Positions 1 to 5,202 of a stretch of DNA of 5,695 nt are shown one piece after another. Both the position numbers and the translations under genes were made by a program. The notes beneath the pieces are model-generated. The model saw only the letters and a program-made list of their open reading frames with translations, was not told the origin of the DNA and did no database searches. Within the stretch, counting starts at the first letter, position 1; every line of letters begins with the position of its first letter. The stretch is from Bacillota bacterium (GTDB lineage Bacteria > Bacillota > Clostridia > Oscillospirales > Oscillospiraceae): assembly GCA_009781925.1 (NCBI GenBank), contig WQUU01000111.1, positions 1-5,695 of the forward strand, given 5' to 3'.

Positions 1-1010
1 CCTTTTTGCCGGTGGAGGAAGAGGCGGAGCGATGTGGGCATCGCCCCCCGCATTCTCTGCGGGTCGGCGGCACCCCGCTGTATCGCTCGGACAGACTGGC
101 GGAAGCGCTTGGCATCCGGGAGCTGTACGTCAAAGACGACGGACAGAATCCCACCGCCAGCCTCAAGGATCGCCCCTCCGCCCTGGCGGTGGTCAAGGCG
201 CGGGAGGCAGGCGCGGACACCCTCGCCTGCGCCTCCACGGGCAACGCCGCCAGTTCCCTGGCGGGCAACGCGGCGGCAGCGGGCTTAAAGACGGTCATTT
301 TTGTACCCGCGCGGGCTCCGGCGGGGAAGGTGGCCCAATTGCACATCTTCGGCGCGCGGGTGATCCTTGTGGAGGGCAGTTATGGGGACGCCTTTCGCAT
401 GAGCGCCGCGGCGATTCGGGAAAACGGCTGGTATAACCGCAACGCCGCCGTCAACCCCTACCTCATGGAGGGGAAAAAGACTGTCAGCTTTGAGATCGCG
501 GAACAACTCAATTGGAATATCCCCGACTACGTATGCGTCTCTGTGGGCGACGGCTGCACCATCGCCGGGGTCTGGAAGGGGTTTAGGGATTTATACGCCG
601 TCGGCATGATCAGCAAGCTCCCGAAGCTTCTGAGTGTCCAGGCCGCGGGCTGTTGCCCCATCAACCGCGCCTTCTGGGAAAACGCACCTTACCGGCCCAT
701 GCCGGAAGACACTCTGGCGGACAGCATCGCCGTGGGCGAGCCGCGCAATCCCATCAAAGCCGTGAACGCCATCAGGGAGTCCGGCGGCCTCACGGTCGAG
801 GTGACAGACGAGGAGATTTTGAGCGCCATGCGGCTCCTGGGCTCTACCTGCGGCGTCTTCGGCGAACCCGCCGGAGTGGCCGGTACGGCGGGGCTCAAAA
901 AGGCGCTGAAATTGGGCCTGATTCCCCGCGACGCCGGCGCGGTCAGCATCGTCACCGGCAACGGGTTAAAGGATACGGCAAACGGCGTCAAGGCCGCCGG
1001 GGAGTTATGA
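1..1010 (+). CDS. thrC: Threonine synthase-type PLP-dependent enzyme, 5' end cut off by the window
   Basis: Fold-type II pyridoxal-phosphate enzyme; the family converts O-phosphohomoserine to threonine and phosphate in the cytoplasm. The reading frame is open from base 3 to TGA at 1008-1010. Numbering from the TTG at 6, the visible protein has GGTPLY at 21-26, the PLP-lysine motif NPTASLKDR (Lys54; the family usually has SFKDR), the phosphate-binding STGNAA at 77-82, a GDGCTIAGVWKGF segment near 180-192, and TGNGLKD close to the C terminus, where GHGLKD is usual. Full-length members are about 390-410 residues and begin with a cysteine-rich segment plus a region ending in LLPVEE-like sequence. 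Here FLPVEEE sits at the edge, so the true start lies upstream and roughly 60-70 residues are missing. The TTG at 6 is in mid-protein and has no Shine-Dalgarno in view. The stop overlaps the next gene's ATG (ATGA), implying translational coupling. Family identity is strong; the exact substrate is less certain, because the partner is a molybdenum-cofactor-type gene, not a threonine pathway gene. Confidence 0.85.
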   Translation, partial: FLPVEEEAERCGHRPPHSLRVGGTPLYRSDRLAEALGIRELYVKDDGQNPTASLKDRPSALAVVKAREAGADTLACASTGNAASSLAGNAAAAGLKTVIFVPARAPAGKVAQLHIFGARVILVEGSYGDAFRMSAAAIRENGWYNRNAAVNPYLMEGKKTVSFEIAEQLNWNIPDYVCVSVGDGCTIAGVWKGFRDLYAVGMISKLPKLLSVQAAGCCPINRAFWENAPYRPMPEDTLADSIAVGEPRNPIKAVNAIRESGGLTVEVTDEEILSAMRLLGSTCGVFGEPAGVAGTAGLKKALKLGLIPRDAGAVSIVTGNGLKDTANGVKAAGEL

Positions 1011-1621
1011 GGTCAACCCCCCGGCGCTGCGCGCCACCCCCTTTCGAAAGGGGTCTAAAAATCGCATTGGCCTTTATGGCCTCGGGGCACTCCAAACGCT
1101 TTGGCGGAGATAAACTCTTGACGCTTATCGGCGGCGCACCCATGGCGGAGCGCTGTTTTCGCGCGGTTCCAACCGGGGTATTCGACACCGTTTCCGTCGT
1201 CACCCGAAGCGGGGCCGTGGCGGATCTGGCCGGGCGCCACGGCTTCGCGGCCGTCATGAACTCCGATCCCACTGATGATACGGCGGAGACAATCCGGCTG
1301 TGTGTTGCCGCCGCCGAAGGAGCTGACGGCTGTGTCTTTGCCGTATGCGACCAACCCTATCTGACCGCGGATTCCTACCGGGCTCTGGCGGCGGCTTTTG
1401 CCGCACAGCCGGACTGTATCGCGGCTCTGTCCTGGCAGAACAGACCCGGAAACCCGGTGCTCTTCCCCGCAGCGCTTTTCGATGAGCTGCGCGGCCTGCC
1501 TCCCCACGGCACGGGCCGGCAAATCATTGCGCGCCACAAGCCGCTTTTGCGCCTTGTAGAGGTCAGCGACGAGCTGGAGCTGTGCGATATCGACACAAGA
1601 GAAGATGTTGAGTTTACATAA
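1007..1621 (+). CDS. mocA: MobA-like NTP transferase, MocA/YgfJ type (molybdenum cofactor cytidylyltransferase family)
   Basis: A 204-residue protein of the GT-A-fold nucleotidyltransferase family. Members transfer CMP (or GMP) from the NTP to molybdopterin cofactor, for delivery to xanthine dehydrogenase-type hydroxylases. The nucleotide-binding signature LAFMASGHSKRFGGDKLL (21-38) matches the LAAGxSxRxGxxKLL pattern in the MASG form common in clostridial YgfJ-like proteins. The metal/nucleotide motif CDQPYLT is at 114-120 (Asp115), GNPVLFP at 148-154, and the closing DIDTREDVE at 194-202 corresponds to the family's DIDTPEDL end. The ATG at 1007 overlaps the upstream TGA (ATGA). A GGGGAG lies only about 2 nt before it, so re-initiation is the likely mode. 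The first ~17 residues (RSTPRRCAPPPFERG) precede the normal family start (KIALAFMASG) and are encoded by palindromic DNA at 1023-1053. A TTG at 1067-1069 is a weaker alternative start. No molybdenum enzyme is visible in the window, so the CTP/cofactor specificity is inferred. Confidence 0.8.
   Translation: MRSTPRRCAPPPFERGLKIALAFMASGHSKRFGGDKLLTLIGGAPMAERCFRAVPTGVFDTVSVVTRSGAVADLAGRHGFAAVMNSDPTDDTAETIRLCVAAAEGADGCVFAVCDQPYLTADSYRALAAAFAAQPDCIAALSWQNRPGNPVLFPAALFDELRGLPPHGTGRQIIARHKPLLRLVEVSDELELCDIDTREDVEFT
1023..1053. repeat. Tandem palindromes encoding the N terminus of the MocA-like protein
   Basis: Two adjacent hairpins are visible. GGCGC-tgc-GCGCC is at 1023-1035, followed by the perfect 16-bp palindrome CCCCTTTCGAAAGGGG at 1038-1053. 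Together they cover most of the extra N-terminal codons of the nucleotidyltransferase, before the conserved core begins near 1061. The look (C-run, short GC hairpin, CCCCTTT...AAAGGGG) resembles small interspersed repeats I remember from gut Firmicutes, but no second copy is in the window, so membership of a repeat family is inference. A folded mRNA here could affect initiation from the overlapping ATG. Confidence 0.55.
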
Positions 1622-1640
1622 TATATATTAGTTTACATAA
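1611..1640. repeat. 11-bp direct repeat AGTTTACATAA at the end of the MocA-like gene
   Basis: AGTTTACATAA occurs at 1611-1621, where it includes the stop codon TAA, and again at 1630-1640, separated by the AT-only stretch TATATATT. The second copy lies just before the terminator-like hairpin. It is probably a small local duplication; a function is not evident. Confidence 0.6.
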
Positions 1641-1641
1641 C

Positions 1642-1680
1642 AATGCCCCGCTGACACAGGATCGCAGCCAGCGGGGCATT
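1642..1680. terminator. Hairpin between convergent genes, probable bidirectional terminator
   Basis: AATGCCCCGCTG (1642-1653) pairs perfectly with CAGCGGGGCATT (1669-1680), giving a 12-bp stem with a 15-nt loop. It lies 20 nt after the plus-strand stop at 1621 and 18 nt after the minus-strand ysxC stop at 1699, so it is placed to end both convergent transcripts. Neither side has a classic unbroken T-run. The minus-strand exit reads GTTATGTAAAC and the plus-strand exit AGACTTCCTCG, so rho-independent strength is uncertain. Confidence 0.6.
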
Positions 1681-1698
1681 AGACTTCCTCGTAAATTG

Positions 1699-2340
1699 TT
1701 ATTTGTCATTCTGAGCGCAGCGAAGAATCTTGGTGTTAAGACCCTTCGCTGCGCTCAGGGTGACAGCCTCTTCGATCCTCGTCAGCAGTTCCTCCCGCCC
1801 CGTCCCCTTTTCCGCCGAAAACGGCAGCACCGGCACGTCCTCCCCAAAATCCAGAGTCTCCCGGATGCGCTCCAAGTTCGGCCCGTACTCGCTCTTTTTG
1901 AGTTTGTCAAACTTGTTCGCCGCGACGACCAGCGGGCAGTGCGCCGCCCTGTACCAATTTGCCATGGTCACATCGTCTCCCGTGGGCTTGTGGCGCGCGT
2001 CCACGATGAGGATACCGAGGGTGATCAGCCGCGGTTCCGCAAAGAATTGCTCCATGAGCGCGCTCCAGCGGTCGCGCTCGGCTTTCGAGACCTGGGCGTA
2101 GCCGTAACCCGGCAGATCAACGAAGTAACAGCGCTCATCGATGCGAAAATAGTTGATATGCACCGTCTTCCCCGGGGCCGCGCCCACCCGGGCGAAGTTG
2201 TTCCGGTTTAGAAGCCGGTTGATCACGGAGGACTTGCCCACGTTGGACTTGCCCGAGAAGACGGCGGTGGGCAGCCCGTCCCGGATAAAGTCGGCGGGCT
2301 TGACGGCGGATTTGATAAATTCCGCGCGGTTTACATTCAT
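1699..2340 (-). CDS. ysxC: Ribosome-assembly GTP-binding protein YsxC/YihA (EngB)
   Basis: TRAFAC-class GTPase needed for late 50S ribosomal subunit assembly; 213 residues against about 195-200 usual for the family. Motifs in order: G1 GKSNVGKS (30-37), G2 around GKT (Thr59), G3 DLPGYGYA (75-82), G4 NKFDK (142-146, family TKxDK/NKxDK) and G5 SAEKG (175-179). The start chosen is ATG at 2340. It gives the family N terminus, has AGGGG five bases upstream (2346-2350), and follows the lon stop by 40 bp. The frame is open further upstream, but that stretch is the shadow of the lon 3' end. lon–ysxC is the established order in Bacillus and many Bacillota, so co-transcription is likely. Oddity: residues 193-212 (VTLSAAKGLNTKILRCAQND) are encoded entirely by an inverted repeat at 1705-1764. 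They extend the protein past its usual final helix, which accounts for the extra length. Confidence 0.96.
   Translation of the reverse strand: MNVNRAEFIKSAVKPADFIRDGLPTAVFSGKSNVGKSSVINRLLNRNNFARVGAAPGKTVHINYFRIDERCYFVDLPGYGYAQVSKAERDRWSALMEQFFAEPRLITLGILIVDARHKPTGDDVTMANWYRAAHCPLVVAANKFDKLKKSEYGPNLERIRETLDFGEDVPVLPFSAEKGTGREELLTRIEEAVTLSAAKGLNTKILRCAQNDK
1705..1764. repeat. Inverted repeat (GTCATTCTGAGCG type) coding the C-terminal tail of YsxC
   Basis: The arms at 1705-1731 and 1738-1764 are 27 nt each and match at 23 of 27 positions as inverted sequence, with a 6-nt loop GGTGTT. In RNA two of the four mismatches become G-U wobbles on either strand. The core CTGAGCGCAGCGAAG / CTTCGCTGCGCTCAG is perfect. 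I recall elements of this appearance (GTCATTCTGAGCG...) as widespread small palindromic repeats in several bacterial phyla. The ysxC stop codon lies just outside it at 1699-1701. It could fold in the 3' end of the ysxC mRNA. Confidence 0.85.
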
Positions 2341-2345
2341 AGTAA

Positions 2346-2350
2346 CCCCT
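2346..2350 (-). promoter_or_regulatory. Shine-Dalgarno of ysxC at the edge of a repeat
   Basis: On the minus strand AGGGG is followed by TTACT and then the ATG at 2340, an ideal 5-nt spacing that supports this start. It directly adjoins the GC-rich repeat copy at 2353-2383. If the repeat unit extends to its TAGGGG end, as the TAGGGG at the start of the other copy suggests, the repeat itself supplies this ribosome binding site. Confidence 0.7.
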
Positions 2351-2352
2351 AT

Positions 2353-2383
2353 GGTTGCGGGCGGCCGAAGGCGGTCGCCTCTA
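2353..2383 (-). repeat. GC-rich palindromic repeat, copy 1 (lon–ysxC intergenic)
   Basis: Read on the minus strand it begins TAGAGGCGACCGCC and matches copy 2 (2435-2465, plus strand) at 25 of 31 positions, so the two copies are inverted. It contains its own imperfect hairpin: GGCGGCC (2360-2366) against GGTCGCC (2373-2379), with one G-T pair. It fills nearly all of the 40-bp gap between lon and ysxC, and its first three bases (TAG) are the lon stop codon. Confidence 0.75.
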
Positions 2384-4840
2384 CTGGCGGATGTTGATGG
2401 CCGTGCCGGGGGTGTTTTCGTCCGGCGACGGCTGTAGGGGCGGCCGCCCCCGGCCGCCCGCGCCCGCCATGTCCAATTCCTCCTGCGCGGCCTCGAAAAG
2501 GCGGCGGTTGAGAGCCGTGTCCAGAATCTTATCCACGTGGTCGGTGATGATGAAATGAAGCGCCTTGCGAACCTCGGGGTCAATATTTTGCAGATCCGCC
2601 TCGTTGGCGGCTGGGATGATCACATCGTGCACCCCGGCCCGCAGGGCGGCCATCGTCTTTTCCCGCAAACCGCCGATGGGCAATATGCGCCCGCGCAAGG
2701 TGATCTCTCCCGTCATGGCCACGCTCCGGCGCACGGGAATACCCGTCAGCGCCGAGATGACCCCGATGCAGATGGTGATACCGGCGGAGGGCCCATCCTT
2801 TGGCACCGCTCCCTCCGGGAAGTGGATGTGGATATCCCGGTTTTTGTAGAACTCCGGATCGATACCCAGTTTCCCCGCCCGGCTGCGGATATAGGAGATG
2901 GCCGCGTGGGCGCTCTCCTTCATCACATCGCCGAGGTTACCGGTGAGCTCCAGCTTGCCGGAGCCCTCCATGATGTTACACTCGACCTCCAGAATCTCCC
3001 CGCCCACGGAAGTCCAGGCCAGCCCGCGCGCCAGCCCCACCTCGTCCGCCGGGAGCACCGGGTCAGGCTTATACTTTGGCGGGCCCAGCAGGGGCTCGAT
3101 CATCCCGGCCCTGAGTTTTAACCCTCTGGACTCCCCGGCGGCGATCTGCTTCGCCGTCTTTCGGCAGAGGGCAGCCAGCTCCCGCTCCAGGAGCCGCACA
3201 CCGCTCTCCCGCGTATAGAGTGTGATCACCTCGCGGACGGCATCGTCACTCAGGCTGAGTTTTTGGGCGGCCAGGCCGTGTTTTTTGCGCTGTTTCGGCA
3301 AGAGGTGATCTTTGGCGATGCGCAGTTTCTCCTCGTCCGTGTAACTCGGCAGCTCGATGACCTCCATCCGGTCCAGAAGCGCCCGCGGGATGGTCTCCGT
3401 GGTGTTGCAGGTGGTGATGAACATCACGTCGGAGAGGTCGAAGGGCAGCTCGACGTAGTGATCCCGGAAGGCGTAGTTCTGCTCGCTGTCCAAGGCCTCC
3501 AGCAAGGCGGCGGAGGGATCTCCCCTATAGTCGCTGCCCAGCTTGTCGATCTCGTCCAGGAGCAATAAGGCGTTGGAACTCCTCGCCTGGCTGAGACCCG
3601 CGATGATGCGCCCCGGCATGGCCCCGATATAGGTTTTGCGGTGGCCTCTGATCTCCGCCTCGTCGTGCACGCCGCCCAGAGAGATGCGCGCGAGCTTGCG
3701 GTTCGTGGCCTTTGCCACGCTGATGGCGACGCTGGTCTTGCCCACGCCCGGCGGCCCCACAAGGCACAGCGCGCTGGCCTTGAGCCCCGGGCTGAGCTGC
3801 TTGACCGCCAGATATTCGATGATCCGGTCTTTGACCTTTGTGAGGCCGTAGTGGTCGGCGTCCAAAATTTTACGCGCCTTTTGGATGTCCAGGCGCTCCT
3901 TGGTTTTCCTGCGCCAGGGCAGCTCCAGAACCGTGTCCAGATAGCCGCGAATGAGGGCTCCCTCCGCGCTGCCCCCCGGCTGTTTTGCCAGGTGGCCGAC
4001 CTCCTTTAAGAGTTTCTCCTCCCCCTCTGCGGGCAGGCGCAGGGCGTAGATCTGGCGGCGATAGTCCTCCAGCTCCTCAAAGAATTCGTCCTCGGCGCCA
4101 AGTTCCGTCTGGATGACTTTCAGCTGTTCCCGGAGGTAATAGTCTTTTTGGTGGCGGCTGACTTCCTCGTGAACCGCGCCCTGGAGCTCCCGGTCGATTT
4201 TGAGCACGCCGATCTCATGCCGGAGGATCTGGCAGATCAGCTCCAGCCGCTTCAGCGGGCGCAATTCTTCCAGGGCCAGTTGTTTTTGCTCATGGGGCAG
4301 ATAGATGCTCTGAGCGATCGTATCCGCCGCAAAGCCCGGCTCCCCGCTGTTCACGATCTGGAGCAGCATCTGCGGGCTGACCGCGTTGGAGAACTGGGCG
4401 TATTCCTCCAAGAGGATCAGGCAGCGGCGCAGCAGAGCCTCGCCCCGCGCGCCGCCCTTGCCGGCGGCGCCCTCCCCCACCCGCTCCACCTCCGCCCAGA
4501 GGCAGGGTGAGGTGCTGCTGACGCGGAGCATGCGGGCCCGGGCAAGGCCCTCCATCATGACGCGCACGGTTCTGGTTCCGGGAATGCGCAGGAGCTGTTT
4601 TAACTTGCTGACGGTGCCGATGGCATAGAGGCCCTCCTGCCCCGGCTGCTCCTCCATGATGTTTTTCTGCGCGGTGAGGAAGATCAGCTGGTCACCGGAG
4701 AGCGCGGCGTTCAGCGCCGCGACGGAATTTTCCCGCTCCACCTCGAAGTTTAGGAGCATTCCCGGAAAAACCGACATGCCCCTGAGCGGCAGCAGGGGCA
4801 TGGTCTCGATATTGGGTTGTGTGGATTGGTTATCTTGCAT
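2381..4840 (-). CDS. lon: ATP-dependent protease Lon (LonA, S16 family)
   Basis: Cytoplasmic hexameric AAA+ serine protease that unfolds and degrades misfolded and regulatory proteins; 819 residues, within the LonA range (about 770-820). Domains: N-terminal substrate domain from PLLPLRGMSVFPG (15-27) to about 215; a coiled helical segment about 220-310 (QKDYYLREQLKVIQTELG at 231-248); AAA+ module with Walker A GPPGVGKT (362-369), Walker B LLLLDEID (425-432), sensor-1 Asn479, likely arginine finger Arg491 and sensor-2 Arg549. The protease domain carries catalytic Ser685 in KDGPSAG and Lys728 in GGLREKT, with the 43-residue spacing known from E. coli Lon. The ATG at 4840 is supported by AAGGGAGAG just upstream; Met14 is an internal alternative. 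A Gly/Ala-rich linker (121-133) replaces the often acidic N-domain loop. The family-like sequence ends near Asp790; the 29-residue tail 791-819 is largely encoded by a GC-rich repeat (2435-2465). ysxC follows after 40 bp, so the two are probably co-transcribed. Confidence 0.98.
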   Translation of the reverse strand: MQDNQSTQPNIETMPLLPLRGMSVFPGMLLNFEVERENSVAALNAALSGDQLIFLTAQKNIMEEQPGQEGLYAIGTVSKLKQLLRIPGTRTVRVMMEGLARARMLRVSSTSPCLWAEVERVGEGAAGKGGARGEALLRRCLILLEEYAQFSNAVSPQMLLQIVNSGEPGFAADTIAQSIYLPHEQKQLALEELRPLKRLELICQILRHEIGVLKIDRELQGAVHEEVSRHQKDYYLREQLKVIQTELGAEDEFFEELEDYRRQIYALRLPAEGEEKLLKEVGHLAKQPGGSAEGALIRGYLDTVLELPWRRKTKERLDIQKARKILDADHYGLTKVKDRIIEYLAVKQLSPGLKASALCLVGPPGVGKTSVAISVAKATNRKLARISLGGVHDEAEIRGHRKTYIGAMPGRIIAGLSQARSSNALLLLDEIDKLGSDYRGDPSAALLEALDSEQNYAFRDHYVELPFDLSDVMFITTCNTTETIPRALLDRMEVIELPSYTDEEKLRIAKDHLLPKQRKKHGLAAQKLSLSDDAVREVITLYTRESGVRLLERELAALCRKTAKQIAAGESRGLKLRAGMIEPLLGPPKYKPDPVLPADEVGLARGLAWTSVGGEILEVECNIMEGSGKLELTGNLGDVMKESAHAAISYIRSRAGKLGIDPEFYKNRDIHIHFPEGAVPKDGPSAGITICIGVISALTGIPVRRSVAMTGEITLRGRILPIGGLREKTMAALRAGVHDVIIPAANEADLQNIDPEVRKALHFIITDHVDKILDTALNRRLFEAAQEELDMAGAGGRGRPPLQPSPDENTPGTAINIRQ
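2435..2465 (+). repeat. GC-rich palindromic repeat, copy 2 (inside the 3' end of lon)
   Basis: Begins TAGGGGCGGCCGCC on the plus strand and includes a perfect 8-bp stem, GGGCGGCC (2438-2445) with GGCCGCCC (2452-2459), around a 6-nt loop. It matches inverted copy 1 at 25 of 31 positions. Read as lon codons it gives GGRGRPPL (about residues 795-802), in the tail beyond the conserved protease domain. With copy 1 it could form a ~31-bp imperfect stem enclosing the last lon codons in the mRNA. Confidence 0.75.
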
Positions 4841-4844
4841 GGCT

Positions 4845-4851
4845 CTCCCTT
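4845..4851 (-). promoter_or_regulatory. Shine-Dalgarno of lon
   Basis: Minus-strand AAGGGAG, followed by AGCC and the ATG at 4840. This purine run decides in favour of the 819-residue start over Met14. It lies immediately after the end of the broken gene upstream (TAA at 4854-4856). I see no clear sigma-A promoter between the two; a TATTAA lies at 4854-4859 but has no convincing -35 partner. Confidence 0.7.
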
Positions 4852-4853
4852 AT

Positions 4854-5202
4854 TTAATACTTACCGGCGATCAATGCCGCCACATAGCCGGTTATGACTG
4901 AATATTTTGTAGCTCCGGGGGCATTCAGCAGACCTTGGAGGCTGCTGGTAATGCCCCCAGCCGACGCACTGTACTCCGTCTGCAGGCGGCGTTTCACCCG
5001 GATAAGTGCCAATAGAAATATTCAAATCACCGTTACGGGAATAAATCGTGATCATCTTTGTGATCTGATTTCCATCCGTGTCAACAAGATTGTGATTCAT
5101 CGCCGTGTTTCCGTCAACCGTCCACCCGGCCTCCTGAAAGGCGTCCATAAATGCCGGAATATCCGATTTGGAGAATGTAGTATTGTCACCCTTGCATACT
5201 AC
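4854..5202 (-). pseudogene. Broken small gene of unknown function (5'-truncated and frameshifted)
   Basis: I do not recognise a family. The frame is open right after the PIN stop codon (from 5202). Its first ATG is at 5148, with no Shine-Dalgarno. Protein-like sequence (TTFSKSDIPAFMDAFQEAGW) runs across that ATG, so the original start seems lost. The frame continues through NLVDTDGNQITKMITIYSRN and GDLNISIGTYPGETPPADG, then turns into atypical Cys/Arg/Pro/Gln-rich sequence after residue ~65 (counted from 5148) and stops at 4861. The neighbouring frame instead gives ITSSLQGLLNAPGATKYSV followed by ITGYVAALIAGKY and a TAA at 4854-4856. Removing one base from the C5 run at 4954-4958 (G5 on the coding strand) joins the two parts as ...CVGWGITSSLQG..., about 97 residues from 5148. 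This suggests a single-base insertion or a sequencing error. The restored C terminus is hydrophobic. It lies between the toxin–antitoxin pair and lon, all in one orientation. An intact 95-residue gene at 4861-5148 is the alternative, which I think less likely. Confidence 0.55.
4917..4958. repeat. Long imperfect hairpin upstream of lon
   Basis: GGGGGCATTCAGCAG (4917-4931) pairs with CTGCTG (4942-4947) and AATGCCCCC (4950-4958), with a 2-nt bulge GT at 4948-4949. CCT/AGG (4933-4935 with 4939-4941) can extend the stem around a TGG loop, giving about 18 bp in total. It lies about 75 nt upstream of the lon ATG, inside the broken gene, and one arm contains the suspected frameshift run. No T-run follows on either strand, so an ordinary intrinsic terminator is not indicated. 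Confidence 0.6.

Noticed and set aside
6..8. TTG as the start of the threonine synthase-like gene
   Set aside because: The open frame continues to the window edge, the sequence FLPVEEE matches an internal part of the family, and the usual N-terminal region is missing; the gene is simply cut by the window.
653..1006. Extension of the MocA-like frame upstream of 1007
   Set aside because: It overlaps the well-supported thrC-like coding region and translates to Arg/His-rich out-of-frame sequence; the ATGA overlap start is the sensible one.
1705..1764. Intrinsic terminator for ysxC
   Set aside because: Most of this hairpin lies within the ysxC reading frame and is not followed by a T-run on the minus strand; the hairpin at 1642-1680 is better placed.
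2341..2583. N-terminal extension of the ysxC frame
   Set aside because: It is antiparallel to nothing but lies over the lon 3' end in another frame, is Arg/Pro/Ser-rich, and lacks family similarity; the ATG at 2340 has a good Shine-Dalgarno.
2537..3121. Long plus-strand open frames opposite lon (also 3263-3568, 3641-4009, 4148-4510)
   Set aside because: GC-rich antisense shadows of lon codons with no family motifs and no ribosome binding sites.
4938..4958. Programmed ribosomal frameshift at the G5 run
   Set aside because: No accepted slippery heptamer for a -1 shift fits the frames and the required shift is +1; an indel or sequencing error is simpler.
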